Source: Vibrio sp. DW001 (lineage in GTDB: Bacteria > Pseudomonadota > Gammaproteobacteria > Enterobacterales > Vibrionaceae). Taken from it: a DNA stretch of 64,000 nt. The DNA lies in NCBI RefSeq assembly GCF_029016285.1, contig NZ_CP091975.1, positions 310,001 through 374,000 of the forward strand, in the 5' to 3' direction. A model generated the notes under the pieces. That model saw only the letters and a list, made by a program, of their open reading frames with translations, did not search any database and was not told the origin of the DNA. A program made the position numbers and the translations under genes. Positions 27,826 to 38,247 of the stretch are shown piece after piece (the first letter of the stretch is position 1; the number at the start of each line of letters is the position of its first letter).

Positions 27826-30800
27826 CGAAGGTAGCGGTTAAATGGATAAAGAGATCTTTATTTAGTGTTATATGTCTGATTTTACTTATCTTGTTGATCT
27901 TATTGGGGCTCCTGTTCACCAATAGTGGTCTCAACACTGTTATTTGGGGTGCTGAGAAAGTCTTGCCTCAATTGGTGATTAAGGAGAGTGAAGGGGCGCT
28001 GTTGCCAGAGTTCTCTCTGTTTGATATTTCCTATAAGTCGGAAGAATTTAATATTGAAGCAAAAAGTAGAGAAATCACTTTGGCTATCACACCTAGCTGT
28101 TTTCTTACGCCGTCGGTTTGCGTTGAACAGTTGAAAATTGATGGTCTAGACTTTGCCTTAACTGGATTGCCGTCCGCGAGTAAAGAACGTCCTTCTGACT
28201 CATCAGAACCTTTAACCGAAATTCGACTACCAGTGCCCATTTATGTTCGCCGTCTATCGCTGTCTGATATCGACCTAAATATTTTGGGAAATAAAATCAG
28301 TTGGCAGACCTTTACCAGTCAAATAGAGATGAGTGGTAGCAAATTAACCATCCATCCCACTATTTTTGAGGACGTTAACGTTGAATTGGCAGAGGTTGCT
28401 GATAAAGCGTCAGAATCAAAAGACGTTGCCAATACTGATCAAACCAAGCCGCTAATTACATTACCCGATGTGTTGATTCCTTTAGAGATTGATCTGGAGA
28501 AGTTCGACTTATATCGTTTTAGCGTAAAAGGTGAAACACCCGTTATAGTAAATCATCTTGGCTTATCCACCCACGCACAAGGCTACGAGGTTAATGTAAA
28601 ACAACTTACGTTAGATACGCCACAAGCTGATATTGAATTGAAGTCAGAAATTGAATTGAGAGACGGCTATCCGATGGTTTTAGAGGTGTCGGCGTTGGTC
28701 AAGCAGACGGAGCTAAAAGGGCAAAATCTCGTATTAAGAGCAGAAGGGAGCGTAGCAGAGCTACAACTTGATGCGCAGCTTACGGGCGCAATTGAGGCGC
28801 GGTTAAATGGGCGAATTGAATCGCTTAACCCGGAACTACCTTTTGATATCGAATTGACTGCTGGTCACGCGCAATGGCCATTAACTGGGGTCGCTGATTA
28901 CACCGTGGATGTTGATCATATTAAATCCAACGGTTCATTAAAGGGCTATCAACTAGATATCGCGACTATTGCCGACGGAAAAGGCATCCCACCTCTCGAC
29001 CTTACAGTAAAAGGGGAAGGCAATTTAGAACGAGTGGAACTTGAATCTATTCTACTTAAAACACTCGGCGGGGAGGTTTCTGGTCAAGTAATGGCAAACT
29101 GGCAATCCCCGGTTAATTGGCAAGCCCAATTGGGCTTGTCAAATATTCAACCTGGATTAGAGTGGGAACAAGCAGAAGGTGTCGTTAACGGATCGCTAAC
29201 GACCACTGGAGAGTTATTTGATTCAGGTGGGTGGCAGGTTGAATTACCTCTTTTGGATATTGAAGGGATAATTAGAGAATACCCTCTTACTATTGAAGGT
29301 GAGTTACTCGCGAGCGATGAAAAGGGAACAGGTGATCTCAAAGTGATGACAAGTGGACTTGTCGTCAAGCATGGGCCAAATGGACTAAATATTTCAGGAC
29401 AACTAGACAAAAAGTGGGCGATGGATACAAGTATTAATTTTCCTGATATTGAAAAATCACTTCCTGACTTTAAAGGCAGTGTTAATGGTCAAATTGCATT
29501 ACGTGGTGAACTTAAGACACCTGAAATTCGTACCGATCTTTCAGCAGAAAAAATCGCGTATCTAGATATTGCGACTATTTCTAATATTACTCTGTCCAGT
29601 GATTTAGCACCATTACCAGCACCTGCTGGCGAGCTTGACCTTAAGATAAGTAACGTTGTATATGAAAATAAGACCATAGACTCGATTGATCTTTCGTTTT
29701 CTGGTTCGCAAAAAAAACACCAACTTAGCCTTGATGTGCTGTCTGATTTACTAAAAGCGAATATTCATATTGCTGGTGGTTTGCATGAAAAGCCCGAATT
29801 AGCTTGGAAGGGGACACTAGATAAAGCGGAACTATCTACAGTACAAGGTCCATGGATTTTAGACCATCCTGTTGCGGTTAGTTTTCTTGTCGATAGCCAG
29901 GTTGCCAATGTCCAAGCCCATTGCTGGACACAAGCTAACTCGGAGGTTTGTTTAAGCAAAGACCTTGTTGCGGGACAGTCTGGTGAAGCGCATCTTGAAG
30001 TTCAAAATTTTGTGTTTAGTCAGCTTGATATGTTTATCCCTAAAGGGACCAATATTGATGGGGAATTCAATGCTGAAGCATGGGCAAGTTGGGCGCCAAA
30101 TAAAAAGCTAGATGCTGAATTTAAGGTCTCATTACCTAAAGGAAAGCTAACACAACAGATAGAACAACCCATAGTATTAGCTTGGGAATCTATTGTGCTT
30201 AATGCTCAGTTACACAAAGATAGTCTTTCGGTCGATTGGCTTTTTGATCTTGCAGACAATGGGGATATCAAAGGAAACCTGAAAGTCCCTGATGTTCAAG
30301 CCACACATCAGGGACTGGATGCTCAGGTTATTTTAGATAACATCAATTTAGATATGATTCAGCCTTTGGTGGGAGAGTACAGCAAGGTCAATGCGGATAT
30401 AAATTCTGATATAAGAATTTCAGGTCCAGTTAAGCATCCAAAAGTTAATGGCAAATTTATCATCGATGAGATTATTGCACAGGGTGATATTGCGCCTGTT
30501 GAGGTTAATAATGGGACCATTGCCATCGATTTCTCTGGCTACAATGCGCGACTAAATGCGGATATCGAAACACCTGATGGTGTGCTACAACTTGATGGAG
30601 ACGCAAACTGGGAAGATTTATCCGCTTGGTCGACCAATGTGAAAGTGTTTGCCGAAGAACTGAATGTCACTCTTCCACCGATCGTTCAAGTAAAAATAAA
30701 ACCAGACATGCAGATCGCCATTACCCCTAAACGAGCAATTATTGAAGGCGATATTTATCTACCCTGGGGAAATATTACGGTTGAAGAACTGCCGCCTAGT

Positions 30801-31586
30801 GCGATAGGTGTCTCTTCCGATGAAGTAATTCTGAATAAAAACCTTCAGCCTGAAGAAGGAAGTACAGCGCTTCCTATCGAAGTGGAAACAAACGTAAATA
30901 TCCATATTGGCGATGACTTTAAATTGGCGGCTTTTGGTTTAAAGGGCGAACTCGTCGGCAAACTGAATGTAACCCAAAAAGACAAAGGACCATTTATTGT
31001 TGGAGAGATAGAGGTCGTCAATGGCGCTTATCGATCTTTTGGACAAGACTTAATCATTGTTGAAGGGAAAGTGTTGATGAATGGACCGCCAGATCAACCT
31101 TATCTTGCTATTGATGCGGTACGAAACCCAGACAACACGCAAGATGATGTTGTGGCGGGTATTCGAGTAACTGGCCCGGCAAACGAGCCAGCAATCGAGG
31201 TCTACTCTAAACCATCTATGCCGCAACAGAATGCTTTGTCCTACCTATTGAGAGGACAGGATCTTGATGGCGCAGCTGGTGGGAGTAGCATGACAACGGC
31301 TCTAATTGGCCTAAGTTTGGCTAAGAGTGGACAGTTAGTAGGACAAATCGGTGAAACCTTTGGCGTGTCTGATCTGCAGTTGGACACCGCTGGGTCAGGA
31401 GAAGAATCTCAGGTGACGGTCAGTGGCTATCTGACTCCAGAACTACAAGTGAAATATGGAGTTGGTATATTTGATTCATTTGGAGAATTCACGGTTAGGT
31501 ATAAATTAGTCACGGATTTATATTTGGAAGCGGTGTCAGGAATGGATAGTGCAGTTGATCTGTTATATCAATTTGAATTTGATTAG
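27822..31586 (+). CDS. tamB: TamB, inner-membrane-anchored lipid/OMP transport bridge
   Basis: TamB is a long AsmA-like protein thought to form a hydrophobic groove across the periplasm, carrying phospholipids and cooperating with TamA. The 1254 residues (1259 in E. coli) include one N-terminal membrane helix (SVICLILLILLILLGLLF) and a long beta-rich middle. The C-terminal DUF490 domain (about 900-1254) contains YLLRGQDLDGAAGGSSMTTA. The ATGA overlap with tamA implies translational coupling. Confidence 0.97.
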   Translation: MTKVAVKWIKRSLFSVICLILLILLILLGLLFTNSGLNTVIWGAEKVLPQLVIKESEGALLPEFSLFDISYKSEEFNIEAKSREITLAITPSCFLTPSVCVEQLKIDGLDFALTGLPSASKERPSDSSEPLTEIRLPVPIYVRRLSLSDIDLNILGNKISWQTFTSQIEMSGSKLTIHPTIFEDVNVELAEVADKASESKDVANTDQTKPLITLPDVLIPLEIDLEKFDLYRFSVKGETPVIVNHLGLSTHAQGYEVNVKQLTLDTPQADIELKSEIELRDGYPMVLEVSALVKQTELKGQNLVLRAEGSVAELQLDAQLTGAIEARLNGRIESLNPELPFDIELTAGHAQWPLTGVADYTVDVDHIKSNGSLKGYQLDIATIADGKGIPPLDLTVKGEGNLERVELESILLKTLGGEVSGQVMANWQSPVNWQAQLGLSNIQPGLEWEQAEGVVNGSLTTTGELFDSGGWQVELPLLDIEGIIREYPLTIEGELLASDEKGTGDLKVMTSGLVVKHGPNGLNISGQLDKKWAMDTSINFPDIEKSLPDFKGSVNGQIALRGELKTPEIRTDLSAEKIAYLDIATISNITLSSDLAPLPAPAGELDLKISNVVYENKTIDSIDLSFSGSQKKHQLSLDVLSDLLKANIHIAGGLHEKPELAWKGTLDKAELSTVQGPWILDHPVAVSFLVDSQVANVQAHCWTQANSEVCLSKDLVAGQSGEAHLEVQNFVFSQLDMFIPKGTNIDGEFNAEAWASWAPNKKLDAEFKVSLPKGKLTQQIEQPIVLAWESIVLNAQLHKDSLSVDWLFDLADNGDIKGNLKVPDVQATHQGLDAQVILDNINLDMIQPLVGEYSKVNADINSDIRISGPVKHPKVNGKFIIDEIIAQGDIAPVEVNNGTIAIDFSGYNARLNADIETPDGVLQLDGDANWEDLSAWSTNVKVFAEELNVTLPPIVQVKIKPDMQIAITPKRAIIEGDIYLPWGNITVEELPPSAIGVSSDEVILNKNLQPEEGSTALPIEVETNVNIHIGDDFKLAAFGLKGELVGKLNVTQKDKGPFIVGEIEVVNGAYRSFGQDLIIVEGKVLMNGPPDQPYLAIDAVRNPDNTQDDVVAGIRVTGPANEPAIEVYSKPSMPQQNALSYLLRGQDLDGAAGGSSMTTALIGLSLAKSGQLVGQIGETFGVSDLQLDTAGSGEESQVTVSGYLTPELQVKYGVGIFDSFGEFTVRYKLVTDLYLEAVSGMDSAVDLLYQFEFD

Positions 31587-31596
31587 GGAGTAATAC

Positions 31597-31947
31597 ATGC
31601 GACATCTGGTTTTTGTTTACGGAACGTTGCGTAAAGGTGAATCTAATCATCACGTACTCAGTGATAGTGAGTACCTTGGTTTTTTTGAAACCGAACCGAA
31701 CTATCAATTGTTCAATTACGGCTCCTATCCAGGCGTTACGCAGGGCAATTGTAAGGTGTTAGGTGAAGTGTATAGCGTTGATGATGATGTACTACAGCGA
31801 TTAGATCGTCTCGAAAATGTTCCAATTGACTATAGACGAGACCCTATAGATACGCCTTATGGATCGGCGTGGATTTATCTTTATCAAGAAGTGAGTCCAC
31901 TTGATGAAGCGATAACATCGGGCAACTGGTTGTATCGAAATAAGTAA
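31597..31947 (+). CDS. ytfP: YtfP, gamma-glutamylcyclotransferase-like protein
   Basis: This is a 116-residue protein opening MRHLVFVYGTLRKGESNHHV, the Y-G-T-L-R-x-G motif of the GGCT/AIG2-like fold, with a conserved glutamate region DDVLQRLDRLENVP. It follows tamB by 10 bases with GGGAG upstream, the same order as tamA-tamB-ytfP in E. coli. The exact substrate of YtfP is unsettled. A strong terminator follows. Confidence 0.95.
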   Translation: MRHLVFVYGTLRKGESNHHVLSDSEYLGFFETEPNYQLFNYGSYPGVTQGNCKVLGEVYSVDDDVLQRLDRLENVPIDYRRDPIDTPYGSAWIYLYQEVSPLDEAITSGNWLYRNK

Positions 31948-31978
31948 TTTTAGAAGGTATTTGTGTCGATAAGGTAAA

Positions 31979-32012
31979 AAAAGCCGCTTATTTTTGACGA
32001 AAAGCGGCTTTT
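31979..32012. terminator. Bidirectional terminator between ytfP and fbp
   Basis: AAAAGCCGCTT and AAGCGGCTTTT form a perfect 11-bp stem, with A and T runs on both sides. It lies 31 bases after ytfP and 18 bases from the stop of convergent fbp, so it should end both transcripts. Confidence 0.93.
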
Positions 32013-32029
32013 CTTATGAAGATAAACCG

Positions 32030-33043
32030 TTATTCGTTGGGATACTGCTCAATAAACTGTTCCACTTTATTGACCATCGCTTTCGATCCAACAAAGAAAG
32101 GCACACGTTGGTGTAACTCGGTTGGTTTCAGCTCCATGATGCGATTTTTGCCGTCAGACGCTATGCCACCGGCCTGTTCAATGATGAATGCCATAGGATT
32201 ACATTCATAAAGAAGGCGAAGTTTACCATTAGGATGACTTTCTGTGCTCGGATATAAGTAGATTCCGCCTTTTAGTAAGTTTCTATGAAAATCAGCAACC
32301 AACGAACCAATATAGCGCGAAGTATAAGGCCGATTCTCTTCAGGTACACTCTCTTGACAATATTTTATATACTTTTTAACCCCTTGTGGGAAACGAATAT
32401 AGTTGCCTTCGTTGATAGAATAAATAGAGCCAGTTTCAGGAGTGATTAAACTTTCATGAGATAAGCAGAAAGAACCGATGGAAGGGTCATAGGTAAAACC
32501 ATGCACACCATTACCCGTTGTGTACACCAACATCGTTGATGAACCATATATTACATAACCTGCGGCAACTTGTTTTTCACCCGGTTGTAAAAAGTCTTCT
32601 TGCGTTGGTGGCGTGCCAACAGGTGAAACGCGGCGATAAATAGAGAAAATTGTACCGACGGAAACATTGACATCGATATTAGATGATCCATCTAACGGAT
32701 CCATTAAGAGCACATATTTTGCGTTTTTGTTTAGCTCTTTATTAAATGCAACGGTTTCATCTTCTTCTTCGCTTGCCACTCCGCACACTTGATCACGAGC
32801 CTCGAGTGCCGCTTTGAATTTGTCATTCGCGTATAAATCTAGCTTTTGTTGTTCTTCACCCTGTATATTTTCAGCACCAACCGAGCCAGTTATATCAACA
32901 AGTCCTGCTTTATTGATTTCACGGTTTACGATTTTTGCTGCAAGTCGAATTGAGGCCAATAATGAAGATAGTTCTCCACTAGCGTGGGGGAAGTCACTTT
33001 GTTTCTCTACTATAAATTCGCCAAGTGTGCGAAATTCAGACAT
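32030..33043 (-). CDS. fbp: Fructose-1,6-bisphosphatase, class I
   Basis: The enzyme removes the C1 phosphate of fructose-1,6-bisphosphate in gluconeogenesis. The metal-binding signature is [20 protein letters not shown] (about residues 112-131), with EEED upstream and the substrate region [20 protein letters not shown]. The 337 residues are close to E. coli Fbp (332). It is a single gene, divergent from mpl over 261 bases. Confidence 0.97.
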   Translation of the reverse strand: MSEFRTLGEFIVEKQSDFPHASGELSSLLASIRLAAKIVNREINKAGLVDITGSVGAENIQGEEQQKLDLYANDKFKAALEARDQVCGVASEEEDETVAFNKELNKNAKYVLLMDPLDGSSNIDVNVSVGTIFSIYRRVSPVGTPPTQEDFLQPGEKQVAAGYVIYGSSTMLVYTTGNGVHGFTYDPSIGSFCLSHESLITPETGSIYSINEGNYIRFPQGVKKYIKYCQESVPEENRPYTSRYIGSLVADFHRNLLKGGIYLYPSTESHPNGKLRLLYECNPMAFIIEQAGGIASDGKNRIMELKPTELHQRVPFFVGSKAMVNKVEQFIEQYPNE

Positions 33044-33304
33044 GTTATATCCTTAACGTTTTCTGATGATTTAGAGGACTTTTTCGTTACAATGACTTAT
33101 AGCGCTAATTCATTATTATATGTTCGTTGCAACAAGCTCAATTGTATGGCATTAAACTTTTTATTGGTAATGAAGTAACTATTTGATATACAAATTGTTT
33201 CAACTACGTATCACATGTTATCTGCAACTGAGTCGAATGATTGCTTTTCTCTGATAGATCGATCACATTAGTGCAGTCAAACAGGCAAGCTTAGGAAAAA
33301 TAAA

Positions 33305-34666
33305 ATGCACATTCATATTTTGGGGATTTGTGGAACCTTTATGGGGGGCGCGGCGGTGTTAGCTCGTCAGCTGGGGCATAAAGTAACAGGGAGCGACGCA
33401 AATATGTATCCACCCATGAGTACGTTACTGGAATCTCAAGGTATAGAAATTATTGAGGGTTTTGACCCCTCACAACTAAAATCTAATCCTGATCTCGTTG
33501 TTATTGGTAATGCCATGAGTAGAGGTAACCCGTGTGTAGAGTATGTCCTTGATCACAATCTAAAATATACGTCTGGTCCACAGTGGTTAAAAGAGTTTCT
33601 CCTCCATGATAGATGGGTATTAGCCGTGTCTGGCACTCATGGAAAAACAACAACAGCAAGCATGTTGTCATGGATACTTGAGGATTGTGGTTACGAGCCA
33701 GGTTTTCTTGTTGGTGGTGTTTTAGGGAATTTTGGGGTATCTGCACGCCTAGGAAACAGCATGTTCTTTGTAGTTGAGGCTGATGAATATGACAGTGCAT
33801 TTTTCGATAAACGGTCAAAATTCATTCACTACCACCCTCGCACCTTAGTAATGAATAATCTTGAGTTCGATCATGCCGATATTTTTGATGATCTTGAAGC
33901 AATTAAGAAACAATTTCATCACTTAGTACGAACAATCCCGAGTAATGGTCGAATATTCTCTCCTAAATCAGAAATGGCGCTTCAAGATGTACTGGAAAGA
34001 GGCTGCTGGAGTGAACAAGAGCTGATCGGAGATGAATCTTGTGACTGGAAAACAGAGAAAATCGAAAAAGATGGCAGCGAATTTAATGTTTTTTTTCGCA
34101 GCGAATTAGTTGGTACAGTGAAGTGGGATTTGGTTGGAGATCATAATGTTAGCAATGCATTGATGGCGGTGGCCGCAGCAAGACATGTCGGTGTTACTGC
34201 GGATCTGGCCTGCGAATCTTTAGCGTCGTTCATTAATACCAAAAGGCGCCTTGAACTAAAAGGTGAGGTCGCAGGTGTCACGGTTTATGACGATTTTGCT
34301 CATCACCCTACCGCGATAGAACTGACACTGGATGGGTTGCGTAATAAGGTGGGGAAGCAAAAAATAATTGCGGTATTGGAACCTCGCTCAGCAACGATGA
34401 AGATGGGTATCCATAAGGAAACGCTCGCGACGTCGTTATCTAAAGCGGACTCTATATACCTGTATCAGCCAAATAATTTAAAATGGTCAGTAGAAGACAT
34501 TGCCAAACACTGTGCTCAACCTACTTTTGTGAGTGATAATATAGACGTGTTTGTTGCTGAAATTTTGCAAGAAGCAGCGGAGGGCGATCAAATACTCGTG
34601 ATGAGTAATGGTGGCTTTGACGATATCCACGATAGGTTGTTAGGTGGATTGACTAAGAGTAAATAG
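33305..34666 (+). CDS. mpl: UDP-MurNAc tripeptide ligase Mpl (peptidoglycan recycling)
   Basis: Mpl joins recycled murein tripeptide (L-Ala-gamma-D-Glu-mDAP) to UDP-MurNAc. The protein has 453 residues, opens MHIHILGICGTFMGGAAVLA (MurC-like nucleotide site), and has the ATP P-loop SGTHGKTTTASML and the substrate segment DDFAHHPTAIELTLDGLRNK. Separation from MurC rests on overall resemblance and the fbp-mpl-ubiX neighbourhood, which also occurs near these genes in related species. Confidence 0.95.
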   Translation: MHIHILGICGTFMGGAAVLARQLGHKVTGSDANMYPPMSTLLESQGIEIIEGFDPSQLKSNPDLVVIGNAMSRGNPCVEYVLDHNLKYTSGPQWLKEFLLHDRWVLAVSGTHGKTTTASMLSWILEDCGYEPGFLVGGVLGNFGVSARLGNSMFFVVEADEYDSAFFDKRSKFIHYHPRTLVMNNLEFDHADIFDDLEAIKKQFHHLVRTIPSNGRIFSPKSEMALQDVLERGCWSEQELIGDESCDWKTEKIEKDGSEFNVFFRSELVGTVKWDLVGDHNVSNALMAVAAARHVGVTADLACESLASFINTKRRLELKGEVAGVTVYDDFAHHPTAIELTLDGLRNKVGKQKIIAVLEPRSATMKMGIHKETLATSLSKADSIYLYQPNNLKWSVEDIAKHCAQPTFVSDNIDVFVAEILQEAAEGDQILVMSNGGFDDIHDRLLGGLTKSK

Positions 34667-34715
34667 ATGTTATCCAACCGAAATAGTGGACATTTTAACA
34701 ATGCAGAGAATGTAG

Positions 34716-35333
34716 ATGATTAAAGACAAAACAATTACCTTGGCATTTACTGGCGCCTCTGGTGCACCTTATGGTTTACGGTTGCTAGAATGCCTGCTAG
34801 CGGCAGATTATAAAGTTTACCTGCTCATTTCTTCAGCGGCTCGTGTTGTGATGGCAACCGAACACAACCTAAAGTTACCGAGTGGTCCTGAAGCGGCCAA
34901 AGCGGTGCTGATTAAACAACTGAACTGCAAACCTGAACGATTAGAAGTGTGTGGTAAAGAAGATTGGTTTTCTCCTGTTGCTTCAGGCAGTGCCGCACCT
35001 AAAAAAATGGTGGTTTGTCCCTGTTCTGCAGGTAGTGTGGCTGCCATTGCCCATGGCATGTCAGACAACCTCATAGAACGAGCGGCAGATGTGGTTATGA
35101 AAGAGCGCGGTCAGCTATTATTGGTTGTTAGAGAAACCCCTTTTTCCACATTGCATTTAGAGAATATGCATAAGCTTTCTCAGATGGGTGTGACTATTAT
35201 GCCCGCGGCTCCGGGGTTCTATCATCAACCTAAAACCATCGACGACTTGGTGGATTTTATGGTGGCAAGAATATTAGATCATCTCGATATTGAGCAAAAA
35301 CTCGTTGCGCGTTGGGGATATGACAATCGATAA
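34716..35333 (+). CDS. ubiX: Flavin prenyltransferase UbiX
   Basis: UbiX attaches a dimethylallyl group to FMN, making the prenyl-FMN cofactor for the UbiD decarboxylase of ubiquinone synthesis. The 205-residue protein opens with the FMN site [20 protein letters not shown] and carries [20 protein letters not shown] and [16 protein letters not shown], both diagnostic. It follows mpl by 49 bases; co-transcription is possible. Confidence 0.96.
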   Translation: MIKDKTITLAFTGASGAPYGLRLLECLLAADYKVYLLISSAARVVMATEHNLKLPSGPEAAKAVLIKQLNCKPERLEVCGKEDWFSPVASGSAAPKKMVVCPCSAGSVAAIAHGMSDNLIERAADVVMKERGQLLLVVRETPFSTLHLENMHKLSQMGVTIMPAAPGFYHQPKTIDDLVDFMVARILDHLDIEQKLVARWGYDNR

Positions 35334-35412
35334 ACTGGCTTGTTAGCGTGGCGGATAAGCCTCTGTTCTCGCGGCTAGTATCTTCATTACATTACGTATA
35401 CAATCACTGTCG

Positions 35413-35526
35413 ACTCATCGGGGTGCTCAATAGTTATTTTTATATGATCAACTATTGGGCTGAGATTAAGTTTTCCTTAGAACCCGTACACCTGAACCAG
35501 ATAATACTGGCGTAGGAATTGAGCGG
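35413..35526 (+). promoter_or_regulatory. TPP (THI-box) riboswitch upstream of thiBPQ
   Basis: Conserved elements appear in order: CGGGGTGC (near 35419), GGGCTGAGA (35457-35465), ACCCGTACACCTGAACCAGA (35482-35501) and TAATACTGGCGTAGGAA (35502-35518). They form the P1-P5 core that binds thiamine pyrophosphate. A variable stem (about 35427-35458, AATAGTT...AACTATT) fills P3. The CTCCCTC stretch downstream (35541-35547) could pair with the thiB ribosome-binding site GGAGAG, so translational control is plausible. Confidence 0.95.
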
Positions 35527-35581
35527 GATAAATCAAAATCCTCCCTCAAGCCTGTGCCGCTCAAAACATGGAGAGCGTCCA

Positions 35582-36565
35582 GTGAAATACACTATTTCAA
35601 CCTTAGCAGTAACCCTTTCATTTTCTACTTTTGCCGCCGATAAACTGACGGTATATACCTATGATTCTTTTGCCGCCGATTGGGGCCCAGGCCCAAAAAT
35701 TGAAAAAGCCTTTGAAGCTCAATGTGGTTGTGACTTAGAGTTTGTCGCATTAGATGATGGGGTGTCTATTCTTAATCGTTTACGTCTAGAAGATAGCAAC
35801 AGTAAAGCGGACATCATTTTAGGGTTAGATACGAATTTAATGACGGAAGCAAAAAAGACAGGGCTGTTAACAGAACACAACGTAGACACCTCTGTTACAA
35901 CACTACCTAAGGGTTGGTCAGACAGTACATTTGTTCCTTTTGATTACGGCTATTTTGCTTTTGTATATAACAAAGATAAGCTACAAAACCCACCTAAGAG
36001 CTTAAAAGAACTTGTCGAAGAACGTGATGATTTAAAAGTGATATACCAAGACCCACGTACTTCTACACCCGGACAAGGTTTATTACTTTGGATGAAGTCT
36101 GTGTATGGTGACGACGTTAGTAAAGCGTGGGAAATGCTGTCTAAAAAAACCGTGACCGTGACGAAAGGCTGGTCTGAATCGTATTCGATGTTTTTAAAGG
36201 GAGAAGCGGACCTTGTTCTCTCTTACACCACTTCTCCTGCTTATCATTTAATTGCTGAAAATGATGCAAAATATGCCGCGGCTATTTTTAATGAAGGGCA
36301 TTACATGCAAACTGAAGTAGCTGCGAAAGTGAAAGGTTCCCAAAAACCTAAGCTCGCTGACGAGTTTATGAGCTTTATTTTAAGTAATGAGTTTCAATCA
36401 GCAATGCCAACCGGTAACTGGATGTACCCAGTGACGAATGTTCCATTGCCTGAAGGTTTTGAGACGCTGACGGTTCCGGAAAAAGCTCTTTCATACTCTT
36501 CTGATGAAGTGTCGGAAATGCGCAAAAACTGGATAAGAGAATGGCAATCAGCTTTAGTTCAATAA
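35582..36565 (+). CDS. thiB: Thiamine-binding periplasmic protein ThiB
   Basis: ThiB captures thiamine, TMP and TPP in the periplasm for the ThiPQ importer. The GTG start at 35582, with GGAGAG six bases upstream, yields 327 residues, equal to E. coli ThiB, and a signal peptide (VKYTISTLAVTLSFSTFA) cut near FAA-DK. The mature part opens LTVYTYDSFAADWGPGPKIE, the ThiB signature. Codons upstream to 35519 lie in the riboswitch expression platform and are not coding. It is the first gene of thiBPQ. Confidence 0.95.
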   Translation: MKYTISTLAVTLSFSTFAADKLTVYTYDSFAADWGPGPKIEKAFEAQCGCDLEFVALDDGVSILNRLRLEDSNSKADIILGLDTNLMTEAKKTGLLTEHNVDTSVTTLPKGWSDSTFVPFDYGYFAFVYNKDKLQNPPKSLKELVEERDDLKVIYQDPRTSTPGQGLLLWMKSVYGDDVSKAWEMLSKKTVTVTKGWSESYSMFLKGEADLVLSYTTSPAYHLIAENDAKYAAAIFNEGHYMQTEVAAKVKGSQKPKLADEFMSFILSNEFQSAMPTGNWMYPVTNVPLPEGFETLTVPEKALSYSSDEVSEMRKNWIREWQSALVQ

Positions 36566-36654
36566 TACTCAATTAGGCATGTTTGTAATTGATTATCCTG
36601 ATTGGTATAAGCTGAATTTTCAATAGAGATTGAAGTGTCCGAGTGTCTTGAATT

Positions 36655-38247
36655 ATGAGTAAAACGCCGAAGTTAGGCATTGTTATTGCTGTGTTTATCG
36701 TGGTCTTTGTCGCCTCGGCGTTTGGAGCGCTTATTTCATACGCGCCCAATCTCGATCTTACTCAGGTAGTCTCTGACCCTTACTATCTACATGTCACCAA
36801 ATTTAGTTTTTACCAAGCTTTCTTGTCAACACTGCTTAGTGTTGGTTTAGCTATACCCGTAGCGCATTCGCTATCAAGACGGGATTTCATGGGTAAATCG
36901 TTTCTATTAAAGTTATTTTCAAGCACACTTGTTTTACCTGTTCTTGTGGGTGTTTTCGGTCTGTTAGCCATTTATGGAAATAGCGGTTTATTGGCGACGT
37001 GGCTCAATAAATGGAATGTTGAATTACCCTTTTCAATATATGGCCTAAATGGCATATTACTCGCGCATGTATTCTTTAATTTACCTTATGCTAGCCGTTT
37101 ATTACTTCTCTCTTTAGAAGGTATCCCTCCAGAACAACATAAGCTCTGTTCTCACCTCGGTATGAGTCATTGGTACAAATTTAAGTGGGTAGAATGGCCA
37201 AGGTTACGACAACAGTTACCTCATGTTTGTGGTTTAGTATTCATGCTCTGCTTTACGAGTTTTGCTACCGTTATGGCGTTGGGTGGTGGGCCGAAATCAA
37301 CGACAATAGAATTAGCGATATACCAAGCAATCAAGTTTGATTTTGACTTGCAAGCTGGTGCGTTATTAGCAATATGGCAGATGTTATTGTGCGGTCTGTT
37401 ATCACTATCGATACAAAAAATAAGTAAGCCAAATATTTTAACTATGCAATCCAATCCGCACTCTATCATCTTTACCCAAGACAATAACCGCGCAAAATTA
37501 TGGGACTGCAGTTGGATAGCCTTTGCGTCACTTATCGTCTTACCACCGCTGATGATGGTGGTACTGAGTGGATTGAATTCAAAACTGTGGCAAGTGCTTC
37601 AAGATGACCGATTTTGGCAAGCAGTTAAGGCTTCATTAAGTATTGCTTGTTCGGCGAGTGTCATCGCTCTGTTTATTGGTGTCGCTATACTTCAAACAAG
37701 TCGAATATGGAGAAGTAAGGGCCGTTCTAATTATGCAAATGGTATCGAACTTATTGGCACAATTATTCTCGTTACGCCTGGCTTGGTTATTAGTACAGGG
37801 CTGTTTTTACTGCTTAGAAAAATAACCGATGTGTATAGCCTCGCGTTTATTATTGTGGTTGCTGTTAATAGTTTGATGGCGTTGCCATATGTAATTAAGA
37901 CATTGTCTCAACCATTCTTTCAGATATTACAACAGTATCAATTTCTCACCATGAGTTTGGGAATGAAAGGCTGGCGTCGATTTTTATTGATAGAATGGAG
38001 AGGATTACAAAAACCGATAGCGCAAGCATTTGCGATAAGTTTCATGCTCTCTATGGGTGATCTTAGCGCAATAGCTCTGTTTGGCAGCCAAGATTTTAGA
38101 ACCTTGCCTTTGTACCTTTTTCAGTTGTTAGGTAGCTATCAAATGGAAGCCGCCGCGGTGGTATCCTTAACGTTATTGCTATTAAGTGTAGGCAGTTTCA
38201 CTATAGTCGAAAAGGTATTTGGGAAAACGTATGCTCAATGTCGATAA
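36655..38247 (+). CDS. thiP: Thiamine ABC transporter permease ThiP
   Basis: ThiP is the double-length membrane subunit of the thiamine importer: 530 residues with about twelve helices and two binding-protein-dependent permease domains. The EAA loops are near WPRLRQQLPHVCG and EWRGLQKPIAQAFAIS. It is followed by thiQ with a 17-base overlap, and preceded by thiB with an 89-base gap, which is larger than usual but without a visible terminator. Confidence 0.95.
   Translation: MSKTPKLGIVIAVFIVVFVASAFGALISYAPNLDLTQVVSDPYYLHVTKFSFYQAFLSTLLSVGLAIPVAHSLSRRDFMGKSFLLKLFSSTLVLPVLVGVFGLLAIYGNSGLLATWLNKWNVELPFSIYGLNGILLAHVFFNLPYASRLLLLSLEGIPPEQHKLCSHLGMSHWYKFKWVEWPRLRQQLPHVCGLVFMLCFTSFATVMALGGGPKSTTIELAIYQAIKFDFDLQAGALLAIWQMLLCGLLSLSIQKISKPNILTMQSNPHSIIFTQDNNRAKLWDCSWIAFASLIVLPPLMMVVLSGLNSKLWQVLQDDRFWQAVKASLSIACSASVIALFIGVAILQTSRIWRSKGRSNYANGIELIGTIILVTPGLVISTGLFLLLRKITDVYSLAFIIVVAVNSLMALPYVIKTLSQPFFQILQQYQFLTMSLGMKGWRRFLLIEWRGLQKPIAQAFAISFMLSMGDLSAIALFGSQDFRTLPLYLFQLLGSYQMEAAAVVSLTLLLLSVGSFTIVEKVFGKTYAQCR

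Noticed and set aside
33252..33267. CRP-like site TGATA-N6-TCACA before mpl
   Set aside because: One half-site is poor (three of five bases), so it does not stand out from chance in AT-rich DNA.
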